Source of the DNA: Acanthaster planci
Lineage: Eukaryota; Echinodermata; Asteroidea; Valvatida; Acanthasteridae
Direction of reading: 5' to 3'
Assembly (NCBI RefSeq): GCF_001949145.1
Contig: NW_019091400.1
Location: forward strand, 980,405-1,044,404
Length of the DNA stretch: 64,000 bases
Below are positions 50,701 to 61,040 of the stretch, piece after piece. Positions within the stretch are counted from its first letter, which is position 1. The number at the start of each line of letters is the position of its first letter. Under the pieces are notes generated by a model. It was given only the letters and a program-made list of their open reading frames with translations, was not told the DNA's origin and made no database searches. The position numbers and the translations under genes were made by a program.

Positions 50701-53700
50701 GAGTTTTGGAGAGGACCAGTGAAGGCAACATTTTGAGACAGCTTGTCCATCCATTGTCCACAAAAATCTTTGTTACTGATCAGTGAGCACAGCGTATGCT
50801 CTCTGAAGCATTGAGTACACCATTTCATTTCAGAACCTCGCTCACTCCTAAAAGAGATTTCACATTGGGCTTCCGCAGACCTTTGTCACATCTGCATTGT
50901 GCCTTGTCATTTCAGTACGAACAATTGTTGGATCCAGAAGTATACTTTTGAACTGTCGCTGGAGTCGGTATTGTTGTAAATCCCCCCAAAGACAGCACCC
51001 TATTAAAGTGGCAGTCTTTTTATGTGTACACTCTTCACCCTTGATGCAGGGCAGTTTGAAGAGGTAATCATCTTGTCTCCTCTTGAAAAAAGACTCTTTG
51101 CTTTGCTTTCTCTGCTTTCTGTGATCACCTCCCGTTTTTGGCTCAAGGGTCGTTTTATGGGGAATTTTCTTGAGCACTTTTCTTGTGTGCAGAGTTAAGA
51201 AAGAGTAGCAGAACACACAGTGTTAAGAGTGCAGTGCAGATTCTCGTGTACGGACAGTCTAACCGGAAAAGTATTGTGGTGGCTTTAATATTTGTTCATA
51301 AGCCTTCTATCTAACTTTGCAATGAGGGTGAAAGTGAAATTTTGAATTTCTCAAATTATACTTCGATGCTGTATGATACTACGTGTAGAATGAGCTTGCA
51401 AAAAGAAAGGAAAAATTGTTGGAAGTTTCATGTACATGTAGCTGGTCCTTTAAAATAAAGCCAACCATTGCTCAATTTGTAGGCCTTCCAAAACTAAATT
51501 CAAAGACCCAACACCAATTTTATACGGCTGCCAAGCACAGAAGACAGGGCACTAGCCCAACATGTCTGTGATGTGCATTGCTTTCGACTGGTACTCACCC
51601 AGTTTTTGCTAACTAACATTTAAATTTGCTTAGTAATGTTTTCTGTTATTAATGGCAGCTCTGGATCCCGAGCTCGAGACACAGGATTTCTTTCCTGCTC
51701 AATGTCACAGACACGTCAGCAATTCACCAAAGCTGCCAATAAATTGCCATTGGTATTTCTGACCTTGCTCAGGTGGACAGCAAGGCCAACCCTTGGATTC
51801 TGGAGGGTGTGTTCTTTGATGCCAACCTCCTGATGTGGTCGATGGTGATTGCTGTGCTAACGCTGAAGGGGATCGGCTCGGCTTATATGCCCATGCTGAG
51901 CGTCATGTTTGCCCTGCTGGGGCGCAACATCATGTGGAAAGGGATGAAGACACTGAGGGAAGGTGGGTGAGCCCTTGAAAAGAAATCATGGGTTGCCAAG
52001 GATTGTATCGCCATGCTCCAACACTGGATTTGGATTTTACTCCCTATTAAACTTGGGCACAGACACCTCGCCAGTGCAAGTGCATGTAAGCCGTATAACA
52101 CAAGATCAGTGGTATGTCCAGGTCTTGGGTTTTTCTCACAAATAACTGTCCAAGTTTGTTTTATCCGTAAAAAGATAACTTAACCCCCAGCCCCATATGT
52201 TGGTAGTAATATTTCCAGAATGCTTGGTGTCCCTGAGTTCGGAAAATGAAATAGAAATCCAGTCTGACTTTTGTCTGCATCTACCATGTCTACATACAAG
52301 CTGATTCAATCAAAAGTCACTCAATTTATCAGTAAGTGAGGCCGTTTCAAAAATGGGATTACAGACGAGCAATGGCGGTGTAAGTACATGTACATGTGCA
52401 TGTATGTCGTCACATATTTGTTGCCAGGAAAGCCAAGACCTACAGTGTAGCTCTAGACACCAGCTCCAGGTGCAGCCCTATTGCTGGTGGAATTGATGGT
52501 ACATGTATCTTTGCATTTGTGGCCAAGGGGACTACACCGTGACGTACACGTACGTGGCCTCTTCAGAAGTGCAGTACTTGATGGAGCACCTGCAGCAACT
52601 TGTATATAGAGTACCGAAGTGAATACGTCACGCGCACAATTAGTGTGTAAAAGGCATGAGCGCGAGAACCAGCGTGTGAACCAACATGCGCGCGTACTCC
52701 ATTCGTTTGCACTGCACTTTCTGACGTCACACTTCGGTACTCTATTACAGTAACAGTTTGTGCATGGGTGTTGTAAAGACTACATGCACGCACCCAATGG
52801 AATAAGTTCACAAGCTTGTACATTGTGCTTCAGTATCACTAAAAGAACTCGGACACATTGTATCTTCTTGTTGAGCAACAGGTAGAAAAGGGGGACTTAT
52901 CCTGTGTAAAACTCAGTTTAGATTGAAATAAGAAATAGGAAGCAGAGCCAACCCATGCCCAGCGTATTATTAGTGTCTAGACTCCAATACATGCCTGCAG
53001 TAAATATCCCATTGCGAGGAGAACCTTCATGAGTACATGTACATGATCACTTGCTTTCATTGACAGGTACAAAGACCATGCTGGTCCTGACAGCCTATAT
53101 CTGTATGACGATAGTTCCATTGACTATAATGCTGTACCTCATGTTCCTGGGTTACGGGATCTTCCTACCCATTATGGGCCGGTCAGGCAACCTCATCACA
53201 CCGGAGCTGTTTGTCGGCTTCTTGACATTTATCGTGGTTGCTTTGGCAACCAATTACTTGGTAAGGTTGAGAAGTCTTTATACATTGTACATGTATTTTT
53301 ATTTTCTTTATGTAAAAAAATGAAGGTATTCAACTGTTTTTGATGATCAGAACTCGGAGCCAATCTGAGAAAGTGTTTTATCTTGCTACATTTTCACTGC
53401 CACACATGTACATAGACCAGTGTTCTGGACACTGAGTTTGACACTACTTTTGTTCAAATTTGTCAGTTGGGTGTTTGTGTGAAAATCTGGCCATTGCGAA
53501 AAATCAAAAGCTTAAAAAGGGGACAACGTTCAAATACATGTTTGTTGCATGGAGAGCTACTTGGAACTTTTGGGCGGGGAAAAAAAGGTCCTGCAAGGTG
53601 TGCCTGCAAAATTTGATTCACCGCTCAGTTATTTTCTGACTGTGGATAACAATCAGCTTCATCTTATTTATTTGAAAAAGTGAAGTACGCTGGGCTAATT

Positions 53701-56700
53701 ATGACAAAAGTACATAGTCTATTGTTTCTTTTGCACTGAGTTCAGTTTTGGTTGTCAACAGTTCATGGCGGCTAGTCGGCTGGCAGGTGTTGTAGACTTA
53801 ACCGAAGTTACTGAAAGAGCCCCACACAGTTTGTGTTCCCCTTGTAATGCTGCAGGTGTGCCTGATCCATGTTTGCCGTTCCCTGAAGTACACTCAGGCA
53901 TTTCTGCTCCTGGTCTTCGCAGCAAGTCTGGCAGCAGTCGTCAGCCGTGTTGCATTCCCCTACTCTGGTGACCCAGCAAGACCTGCACCAAAGAGGATCT
54001 TGCTGGAGGTGAGACACGACACACTGATTTTTCACCAAGTGCACAAGCCTTATGCCACAAATTTATGTGACATCGCTGCACAGTATACTGTCGATTTCAT
54101 GAAAATTTTGTTTAGCTTTTGCAACCTTTAGTTATTTTAAACATTTTGGACAAAGACAATCGCAGCTTTTACAACAACTTCCTTTGCAGTATTACGGCAG
54201 TCCATAACCAGTCATTGAATTAGATCCTCTCGCAATTTAAAAAAAAGTGTTTTCTTTGTCAGAATTGGGCAGCCAATCTCAAAATTCTTTCACAGCCAAA
54301 TATGTTTTTCATCACTTCCTCGAAACAAAGTGCTTCATTTCTTGGATAAAACTTGATAACTTTGGCAATAATGAGCTTTACAAAAACATGATCAGTTTGT
54401 AAAATAGGCCATTTCCTGTTTGTTTGACACATCTTATCCCACCTAATATGTTTGCCTAAGTTAGGTCGTAATACTGCGTGTGCTCGGTGACACGGGGACT
54501 GGCTCTCTGTGGTGGAAAGTCATCTCAAATGCTTATGGCTGTGGCAGCTTTGCATTGCAGAGCACTTGGATGTTAATTTGCAAGCAACTGCTGGATCTGA
54601 AATTTAAATGTTAAACTTACTAATCACTCAATGTGAGCATTATTGCTGGATACTTTATCCATCTTGCAAAACTGCCCAAAACCTTAAGTTGGATATTTAA
54701 AAGATTTTGTAAGGCATAATGTAAGTCAGCATACAGTTGTTAGTTTTTCTCTTGATGTTCTATGTATCTGCTTTTCACCAGCATGTAACCAGGACCAAGC
54801 ACGATCAGTCCGGCGCTGCTGTGGACCATGACACTTACTTATCTGTTTTGCCATTAGACTACCTGGGTGTCAGACACATGGAGTCTTACATCCCAGCCCT
54901 CAAAGATGCTCCCATTGCAGAGTGTAGGAAGGACATGCCCTACTGTGGGTATCCTTACTACCTACCACTGCTGCATGTCTTTAGGTAAAGTCCTTTTAAA
55001 AAATTGTCCGTGAGAGTTAAAGAGCCTGGCATATTGGCATTGGGAAACATGCTTCCCAGTTTGGAAAAGCTTAAAACATTTAAGCTCAGTATCACAGAGC
55101 TCAACAAAAACTGTCGCTTAGCCAATTTTCATGCTCAGCAATATTAGACGAGCCATTTGCAAACAGCTTATATTAATTAGCATTTTGTTTGGGAACTTGT
55201 TTTGCTTAATGAATTGTTTCTTCACAAAGCAGATTTGTGTGTCTGTTCCGTAACATTGTACCCAGTTCTTTCAATACACAGGAACAGTCCAGTTCAAGAG
55301 CATTTCAAGTTTTTTAGACTTTTCCTTCACGACACTAGTTCTTGTTTCTAAACAGGCCAGTTTTATGGTGACCCCCCAAAAATACAGACAATTCCATACG
55401 GAGATATTAGCTTTTAACAAAATTATGTTGATAATAAAAGATAACTTGTAACAGTACAGGATGTGACCTTCCTTATTTTACTTGTCTTCCCTAGACACCA
55501 GTGGATCCTCCCAGGTGGTGAGCCAGACATAGATGTGGAGACAACCTTTCACCTCAACTCCCGTGTGAAGAAAGCAGACCATCAGAATCTGACGTTCACC
55601 GTTTCTGGTAAGTTGGTGAACTTGCCACAAACACCAAACCATTGAGGGTATTTACACATTCAAAACTTTCCAGCTTTTCATGGGAAATTTGTGGATTGAA
55701 GGCAGATAAACCTTAATGAAGCTTCTGTTGTTTGATTTTTGCCTTCGACAAAAATATTTGCTGAAGTGTCCTCGGTAGAATTGCAAATTTGTGTTGTTGA
55801 GGGTGATTGGTCTGCGCTTAGCATAACATATGGTGCTACTTGAAAAATATTCTGACTTTTTACTGAAAAAAGATTATGGAGGTTGACACTGATTTTCCTT
55901 CCACTTGACAGGTCCAAGCCACGTGAACGTGTTTATCTCCTTGAGGGAAGGGGTGGAGATGGCACGTTGGTCCTTAAGCAAGGAGAAACCATTGAAGACA
56001 CATGATGGCACCGGGGGATGGGTGTACTTTATCTGCTATGGGGGAGGGGAGCCCCAAGATCACTGGCAGTTCTGGTTGGATCTGAAGGTACACGTTCAGT
56101 GTTTTGGGTGGTGGGGGGAACACTCTAGGCTAGCAGGCAGAGTGGGGAGAGACCCAGGGCGGCTACAGGGGAGGGGAGCCCCAAGATCGTTAGCAAGTCT
56201 GGCTAGATTTGAAGGTGCCATGGCATGAACATTTGGGGTGGGGGCAGTATGCATGGTAGGAAGATAGGGTGAAGCAGGAAGGTAGAGATTAATGGGGTGA
56301 CCCAGGATGACATTTGGTGCTTGGTCCAATGCAGGCCAAAGTTCATGGCCGGTTTGGAGCTAGACCTGAGACCTGTTGACAGAGGGGAAGTAGGTCATGT
56401 AGATTAAAGGTCAGTGGTCAAAGAAGGAAAGATGATGAATTGAAAGCAGGGTTTAAAGACCAGGGCTCAATTTCATGGTACTGCTTAACATTTAGCAGAA
56501 AAGTTGTGTTTACGGTAGCGGAAAATTTTGCTAACCGTAAGCACAATTTCATGGTGGTGCTTGGTGTGGTTGTGCACGCATAGAGATTTCTATTGTTTTG
56601 TCACTGCCTACAAGCAAATGTTGCCATTTGCTGTGCTTACTGCATATGGTCTTCATGAAATACACAGATCCTCTGTTAGCATAAAATTGTGTGCTTAGCG

Positions 56701-57099
56701 GTGCCATGAAATTGGGCACAGTTGCTGTATTCAGGAAGGGTTATGGTTATTTGATATTGCACATATTTTGCCTTGTTCTGTGCCATTTTTATGAGCCAAA
56801 AAATCTAGAACACATCAATACCATTCCCACTGACAAGCGTCTGTTCCAGTTACACAGACAAAATGGCTAAATTTTGTCACTCCTGTGGTGCATTTTACTT
56901 CATTTTGTTTACTTGTCTCTGCAATGCCCAGGTCCCTGACAGTTTCAGCAACACTGATCCGGTGGTTGACATTGGGGTGGCAGGGCTTCACTACACGGAC
57001 TTCAAGAAGAGCCCAGAGATCCTAGAGTTTCTTCGGCAAGAACCTGACTGGGTCTACAGCATCCCCTTCCTGGGGGCCTACGATTCCTGGATCTTCTGA
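17141..57099 (+). CDS. ERMP1: Endoplasmic reticulum metallopeptidase 1 (Fxna), complete, 13 coding exons
   Basis: ER-membrane zinc peptidase of family M28 (in rat, Fxna is needed for ovarian follicle organisation). Exons: 17141-17732, 26718-26951, 38535-38681, 45258-45350, 48146-48349, 49273-49505, 51773-51962, 53067-53260, 53856-54008, 54782-54984, 55495-55607, 55912-56087, 56932-57099. They sum to 2700 nt (899 residues plus stop) against about 904 in human. Layout: cytosolic N-terminus, membrane segment about 45-63, luminal M28 domain about 90-390, a multi-span membrane region (exons 5-9), and a luminal C-terminal domain. Metal ligands by alignment are H189 (NCHFD), D201 (GASDD), E236 (NGAEE), D262 (NLDAAG, Glu in human) and H338 (YHTKYD), with E235 as general base. 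So the enzyme should be active. The start at 17141 (GCCATGG) is preferred over an in-frame ATG at 17057 for its Kozak context and human-like start. Every splice junction keeps the frame. Confidence 0.96.
17831..17930. mobile_element. 100-bp near-perfect palindrome with 8-bp target-site duplication
   Basis: Left arm CTAGCCCCACTAGTGTGGCA followed by CGGAGTCTCACTGCCGCTCC. The right arm is its reverse complement with about two mismatches, leaving only a few bases of loop. The same 8 bp, GCACACTA, lies at 17823-17830 and 17930-17937, which fits an 8-bp target-site duplication as made by hAT-type elements, although the ends are not a classic hAT CAG. A related single arm lies at 1316-1355. Confidence 0.85.
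17972..18557. mobile_element. Element with inverted GGGTCAACTCGTAC ends and an internal minisatellite
   Basis: The left end (17972) reads GGGTCAACTCGTACTC. The right end (18540-18557) is the reverse complement, GGGTACGAGTTGACCC. Just inside the left end, 17972-18115 is a minisatellite of about eight degenerate 15-18-bp units built on GTCAACTCGTACCCAG. The right side has a second inverted unit (GGGTATGAGTTGAC, 18526-18539). No ORF. Subterminal repeats of the terminal motif are typical of transposase-binding sites. Confidence 0.65.
19555..19720. mobile_element. 166-bp MITE, copy 2
   Basis: Starts GGGCGATTCACAATAGTACG and ends ACAATTGTTAATAGCCC. The two arms pair over about 70 bp and include GAGTTTGCGA, TTGGCCAATCACAATGTG and CGAAATCTGTC. 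Same size and order as the copy at 5160-5325. ERMP1 intron 1. Confidence 0.82.
23769..23860 (-). mobile_element. (TAA)n tail and 3' end of a SINE, reverse orientation
   Basis: Eight TAA/AAT triplets at 23769-23791 are followed by sequence which, read on the reverse strand, is GTGCAATGCGCCTTTGATCAC, then TTGGTGGAAAGGGCGCA. This resembles the AAAGCGC-type tail of tRNA-derived SINEs with ATT-rich 3' ends. The 5' (tRNA) part is not recognised. Confidence 0.4.
24945..25005. repeat. Dispersed repeat fragment, second copy at 8410-8478
   Basis: ACAATGACCAACACAAAGC, then GGGGGAGTTCTCTCCGTCTC and ACCTTGCTGCA, about 80 per cent like 8410-8478. Confidence 0.55.
25722..26005 (+). mobile_element. tRNA-derived SINE with (TAA)n tail, full-length-looking
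   Basis: A tRNA-like head (GGGTTGGCGCAGTGGCTC as box A, GGTTCGATTCC as box B), a central body (TTTTACCCAGAATATTCC, GGTTTTCCTCCCACG), a 3' domain ending CCTTGGTGTCATTACCAG, and an AAATAATAATAATAATAAC tail. The body resembles the conserved central domains of metazoan SINE superfamilies. A second, headless copy lies on the reverse strand at 60861-61040. In ERMP1 intron 1. Confidence 0.8.
26718..38681 (+). CDS. ERMP1: ERMP1 exons 2-3: core of the M28 peptidase
   Basis: Exon 2 (26718-26951) carries GASDDAASC (D201), [20 protein letters not shown] (E235/E236) and [11 protein letters not shown] (D262), almost identical to human. Exon 3 (38535-38681) carries [11 protein letters not shown] and [18 protein letters not shown]. 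They are separated by an 11.6-kb intron. Confidence 0.93.
29650..29765. repeat. Diverged copy of the TIR element at 52607-52744
   Basis: AGCGCAAGAACCAGCATGTA, then ACCAACATGCGCGTGTACT, CATTTGTACTG and GATGTCACACTTCAGTACC align with 52655-52744. The left inverted repeat is missing here and an insertion of about 15 bp is present. Confidence 0.65.
31140..32150 (-). pseudogene. Degenerate Tc1/mariner-superfamily transposase
   Basis: Reading the reverse strand with frame changes gives recognisable blocks in the correct order: a helix-turn-helix-like [11 protein letters not shown] (about 31770), [11 protein letters not shown] then NVIFTDDCS with the first catalytic Asp (about 31600), [10 protein letters not shown] (about 31500), [17 protein letters not shown] (about 31330; the DN motif before it is eroded) and [12 protein letters not shown] with the second catalytic Asp and the final-motif Glu (about 31240). 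Several stops and frameshifts make it inactive. Terminal inverted repeats were not found. Located in ERMP1 intron 2. Confidence 0.8.
37881..38219 (-). other. Unassigned 112-codon open frame in ERMP1 intron 2
   Basis: An uninterrupted reverse-strand frame with ordinary composition (segments such as [17 protein letters not shown] and [17 protein letters not shown]) and few low-complexity residues. Neither its family nor splice sites are recognised. It could be a fragment of a mobile element or chance. Confidence 0.25.
40997..41120. repeat. Dispersed repeat, related copy at 12421-12525
   Basis: Same order of blocks as the copy in the dystrophin-like gene (CACTTCACACTCATGCC, TTGAAAATTGA, GATTGGAATTTCCTC, GTCAAAGTCCAAGT), with an ACATGTA-type insertion in the middle. 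Confidence 0.6.
42640..44228 (-). pseudogene. Non-LTR retrotransposon (CR1/Jockey-like), broken reverse transcriptase
   Basis: In reverse-strand order: linker [11 protein letters not shown] (about 44085), RT start [21 protein letters not shown] and [17 protein letters not shown] (43657-43971), motif [12 protein letters not shown] (about 43540; the catalytic Asp is replaced by Asn), motif [15 protein letters not shown] (about 43380), motif [12 protein letters not shown] (about 43300), then the thumb region [14 protein letters not shown] and [22 protein letters not shown] (to 42813). Frame breaks separate the blocks. The endonuclease part, if present, runs into the N gap. Confidence 0.88.
44230..44849. 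other. Assembly gap (620 N)
   Basis: Unsequenced; open frames that run across it are artefacts. The gap begins inside the retrotransposon copy, which probably caused it. Confidence 0.99.
45258..54008 (+). CDS. ERMP1: ERMP1 exons 4-9: last zinc ligand and multi-span membrane region
   Basis: Exon 4 (45258-45350) has [10 protein letters not shown] with H338. Exon 5 (48146-48349) has [20 protein letters not shown] (human NMVFFDVLGLFVIAYPSRIG). Exon 6 (49273-49505), 7 (51773-51962), 8 (53067-53260) and 9 (53856-54008) encode a series of hydrophobic segments with short loops. They include the conserved [10 protein letters not shown] and [14 protein letters not shown] (human FPYSSNPANPKPKR). Confidence 0.92.
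45471..45740. other. Possible decayed repeat in ERMP1 intron 4
   Basis: A GC-richer block with repeated GGGTGCAAAT/GGTGCAAG motifs and a short terminal palindrome (CACTACCACTGGTAGTGC at 45719-45736). It differs in composition from its surroundings, but no second copy was found in the window. Confidence 0.3.
47630..47830 (+). repeat. G/T-rich degenerate minisatellite
   Basis: About 200 bp almost without C on this strand, built of loose TTGGTTGGTGGG and GGGTTGGGTAG units in ERMP1 intron 4. The early part has several runs of three G that could form G-quadruplexes. Confidence 0.7.
52607..52744. mobile_element. 138-bp TIR element (MITE)
   Basis: The ends TAGAGTACCGAAGTG (52607-52621) and CACTTCGGTACTCTA (52730-52744) are perfect inverted repeats, extended inward by TACGTCAC against TGACGTCA. 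Internal sequence (GCGCGAGAACCAGCGTGTGA) is shared with 29650-29765. TA lies at the outer edge, so a TA target site (Tc1/mariner-type) is possible. ERMP1 intron 7. Confidence 0.82.
54782..57099 (+). CDS. ERMP1: ERMP1 exons 10-13: luminal C-terminal domain
   Basis: Exon 10 (54782-54984) HVTRTKHDQ and CGYPYYLPL (human HMTRTFHD, CGFPWYLPV); exon 11 (55495-55607) [20 protein letters not shown]; exon 12 (55912-56087) [14 protein letters not shown] and WQFWLDLK (human GPSHMSFYVRAHKG, WQFWIEVQ); exon 13 (56932-57099) LGAYDSWIF then TGA (human CTYDLFVF then stop). This region has three Cys in exon 10 and reads as a beta-rich soluble domain. Confidence 0.92.
56160..56217 (+). repeat. Duplicated 3' end of ERMP1 exon 12 inside intron 12
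   Basis: CTACAGGGGAGGGGAGCCCC and AAGATCGTTAGCAAGTCTGG, then TAGATTTGAAGGTGCC, repeat the last 50 bp of exon 12 plus its donor (CTATGGGGGAGGGGAGCCCC ... GATCTGAAG|GTACAC), starting about 126 bp downstream. The exon frame is interrupted by TAG, so it cannot replace the real exon end, although a GT donor is kept. Confidence 0.8.
56463..56717. mobile_element. 255-bp TIR element (MITE), intact copy
   Basis: The ends GGGCTCAATTTCATGGTA and TGCCATGAAATTGGGC are inverted repeats of about 17 bp, with inner AAGCA/TGCTT-type pairing. No ORF. A decayed relative lies in the opposite orientation at 5321-5556. ERMP1 intron 12. Confidence 0.75.
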
Positions 57100-57547
57100 A
57101 GTCACTCTCTGTTGATCAGCCTTGCAAACAAAAATGTCTGAAAATTATCCTGTAGTTGTTAAATTAAGGGAATTGCTTGTTTTTATTTAATGTTTTATTT
57201 TACGGTAGGTACCGTGGCTGAGACTGCTTGCATGAAGCCATGCCAAGGTTAGGGGGTTAATTCTGTAGAGATACCAGGCTCGTGATCTTGGCTAAACATA
57301 GGGATTTTCGCTGAGCAAAAATGAGATACAAGCTTAAGTGTCTTGTGGTGCGTATTGCCCTGTCTAGTTTCTAGCTTATGTTGGCGTAGTTTGGTAGCTT
57401 AAAAGTTACCAACTTAGAAAAATAGAGCACTGGTTATGCTAAACATTGAGTGTTGATTCATTTCCCGCTTAATTCTCTGACCAATATTTTCTTATATTTT
57501 CTGCTTCTTGGCAGCCCTGTAGCTCTCTTTTCCTTGAGAGTATCCAT

Positions 57548-57553
57548 AATAAA
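57548..57553 (+). terminator. ERMP1: Poly(A) signal AATAAA of ERMP1
   Basis: First canonical signal after the stop (449 bp downstream), followed by GGTGCTGTTT. It implies a 3' UTR of about 0.47 kb. Confidence 0.6.
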
Positions 57554-59255
57554 GTCCATTGGTGCTGTTTAAAATGATATCATTAAAGAATTTACATGTA
57601 AAAAACTTGTTTTAAGGATATCTTCTTGATGAAATTATTAGTTTTAACTTTACTAGCCCTGTATTTATGGTGTGTGCTCCTCTGCACTTGCAGGATAAGT
57701 GCAGAGAAAAGTATCCATTTTGATGTTATTTTGTGCGCATTGAGAGTTGTACAATGCATAGAAAAGCCAATTTTGGGCATGGGTGAGGTTTTTTTTTTAA
57801 AATTACTGCAAAGTGTTCTCCTCTAGTTTGTAATGTATGTATGATCTGTTACATGCATCGAGGAGTCCCGGTACCACAGTAACTGTGATAAATCATAGCT
57901 GGGCTGACTTGAGTGCTTGCTTGTCAACATATCTTGTTGATTAAGCCCCAGCCAGCTATAAAGGCTGTTGTCCCAGTTATCAATAGCTATTCGCATCACC
58001 TTTTACAGTGGGGAGCCCGGGCCCACACATAAGTTTGCCTCCAGATAGTTCCGTCTTGACTGTCAGAGTGCAGAGGTCAAGTGCCTCATAAGTCAACTAC
58101 TTGTAAGCTATTGGCAGTTCATAAAAACTGGGTTAAGCATTTTAAGCCTTGTATTGTTGAGGCTGTAGACAAGAGGACACCCTTTTCAACACACATGCTG
58201 GAAAGCTAAAGGAGGAAAATATAGGTCACGCTGGTATTCATGCTGATCAGTACTGTGATCATAGCTGGTACACAGCACCCTACATTGTTAGTAACCAAAC
58301 TCAGATTTTCAAAGTTGTGTTATACCCTAAATGGTGCACCATCCAATAAGGTTGTAGATAATTGAATTGCTGCAAAAGATGGTCACTATAAGTAGCAATC
58401 CTGCTGTAAATTCTCAATATCGATTTGATTTGTAGAATAGGTGCTTGTAGTTTTTTAAAGAGAGAGGCAATATTCTATTGAAATTTTGAGGCAGAGGAAA
58501 TGATATGCTCAATTTAGGTTTTGTTTAGTGCGCTAACCTTACATACCTAGTGTGGACTTGTGAACAAAAGATATCCACACGATGCAGGAAAGGAAGACGT
58601 TCTGTGGACTTACACACGTCCACAGGATGTTTCCCCTTCTCTGAAAAAGAAGTTTAGAGGCATTTGGGGGTAGGGCTCATCTATTGTAAAAGGAAGAGGA
58701 ATAGTCAAGGAAACCTTGTACAAAAAGCCAGCTGAAAATCGTGTTCCCAGTTCAAGAAGAATGAGTATTTTCACTGAGTTTTTTAACTGCACGAAAAGAA
58801 TGTCCACAGTAGGTATGTAAGGTTGGGTACACGAGTGTGTGTGTGTTGCTGTTGAGTAGTTTACATACTGATAGCTTCTCACAGAATAGGATCAGTTGAG
58901 TATTTCTCACAGGGCCAGGTTTGTGATTGTTGGCATTATTTGTAGAATCCAAACCTGTCGTTGTCACATTTTCTAAATGTTCCCCATGAAGGTGAACTAT
59001 TGCAAGATGTGTATAATAACTCTATAAAACCTCTATAAACCAAATGAATCCAAACATGGAAATGTTTGGGTTGTGGTTGTTGCTTCTGTGATAAGGCATG
59101 CAATTAGTAAAGGGTTCTGTGAATACTTTTGACCAAACATCTTTCACGTAATACATTATATAATAGCCAGAAACAAAGTTGAATGTTTAATTTATTATAT
59201 CAGCTATGTTGCTTTTGTTCCTTAACTTTTTATGTTTGCATTCTGAAACAACCAA

Positions 59256-59515
59256 GGGGGGATCTAGAACTACCAAAAACATTGGGGGAAGGGGAATTGA
59301 TTTTTCGGGGGAGGGTAAAAAATGTGGAATTTTTTTGTGTGTGACCTTTCATGGATTTTTGAGGGTGATATTTCATGTTGGGGGACTTATGCAACCGAGG
59401 GGGAATCTAGAACTACCAAAAACATTAGGGGAAGGGGAGGCTAAAAAATGTGGAAAATTTGTGCGTGTGACCTTTCATGGATTTTTGAGGGTGATATTTC
59501 ATTTTGGGGGACTTT
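59256..59515 (+). repeat. Two-copy tandem duplication, about 135-bp unit
   Basis: GGGGATCTAGAACTACCAAA, GGGAAGGGG, AAAAAATGTGGAA, GTGTGACCTTTCATGG, then TTTTTGAGGGTGATATTTCA and GGGGGACTT occur twice in the same order (about 59259-59387 and 59399-59512) with only a few indels, so the duplication is recent. An open frame of 162 codons (59206-59694) spans both but has no family resemblance. Confidence 0.85.
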
Positions 59516-60860
59516 TGCACGCTTTTGGGAGGATAATGAAAAAGTTAAAAAAAACTGCCTTGCTCTCAACAGACCTTTTTCACCCATGTGACAATACCAC
59601 CACCATGTTGACCACCTTGGCCATGGTGATCACATATATTCCTACAGGTGGCTTCAACTACGTGCAAGCACACGTGCGAACACTTCGTGCTTGACTAGTT
59701 TATCTTGAATAGGTAGATTACCATCACAACACTATGCACTCATTACCATCACAACCCATTGTAGGTCCTGCACAATCGTGACATCACCGGAAAAAAGGTC
59801 TGGTACGTTTCCAAAAGGGGAGGAGGCATGGCCCCCTTTGGTCCACCCTTGATAACAACAGCCAAGTGTGAGCAGGGTGGGAAATGTGTATAATGTTTGT
59901 TATTCAGGAGAAAAGTTTATTGTATTTCGTTTTTCTGTTGCGGTTTTAGGATTAGAAGCTGTGGTATATTGTTCTGTGTTACAGTTGTCCCTTTTGAATA
60001 AGTCAAATTGTACATTGATGCGATATTGCTGTTTGGTCGCTATTTGTATTGTAGAGATTTGATCGGGAAAGTGGTTTTTGACCCTCAGTGATGTTGGCTT
60101 TGCTGACAGCAGTGCATAGTGTGTTGGGGTTTTGCTTCATTCGATGTTCAGACATTTTTGTGGAAAAGCTGAACTTCATTTGAAGCAAGACAGAGGCCAG
60201 AAAATGGATTGAATTTTTTTGGGGGGGGGGATTCTTCCGAAAAAAAATTGATCAAGCTGTTGCAGTGAAAATTGGAAATGGGGCAGAATGTTTGTCAAGA
60301 ATATGCTAAATGTGCAATTTATAGATGTTAAATTGGAACAGTAATGATTGTGACAGTATTTATATGCACAAACTTTTTTGAAAATACACCTAATCACAAA
60401 AGTTTTAATCTAGTAGATTATACAGTAATTGTGAACAAAGTAGCAAAATTACATTGTTGAATTTTTAGTGCTCACTGAAATTGAACCAAATGTTTTTAAG
60501 AGAATACATGTATTGTGACTTATACACTGCATGGACTGCATGCAGTCAGCTCAAAGAATTGTAAATGTAACGACTGGTATTATTGTGTAGGTGTCAAACG
60601 ATGCAGTTGTGGGCCCTGTGTGAGAGAGGTCATTTTGCTGGCTTGCAATGAAATGCCTTTGAGTTGACACACACCACCTGCACATACTTATTCTTCACTA
60701 ATGTAGTCAAGTCCATGACAAGTCCCTGCTAGTCATCTTTGAAAAAATCCCTGCAAGTCCATCACAGTCTTCCCAGTCTTAAGCCAAGTCATGAGCTGTT
60801 GAAATTAACCACAACGGCAGCATTCATTCCGCTGTTGCCGTTCACCCCGTTCTGTGTAAT

Positions 60861-61040
60861 TATGAAGCATTTCTGATAATGAAGCCAGGATACCTCACAA
60901 AAGGAACCGTCGATCCCAAGCTTGAAGAATCTTGTAGGGAGGAGACAATGAAAAGTAATAACAGCTGTTGAGATGGGAGAAAATACCTCAGAAGAAAATT
61001 CTGGGTAAAACCCACTGAATCAGGCAGGGACTGAAAAGTG
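60861..61040 (-). mobile_element. Headless SINE copy, same family as 25722-26005
   Basis: Read on the reverse strand: GTCCCTGCCTGATTCAGTGG, TTTTACCCAGAATTTTCTTC, CATTGTCTCCTCCCTAC, AGATTCTTCAAGCTT, then GGCTTCATTATCAGAAAT. It aligns with the body and tail of the copy at 25722-26005. The tRNA-derived head is missing, as expected for 5' truncation or decay. Confidence 0.75.
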
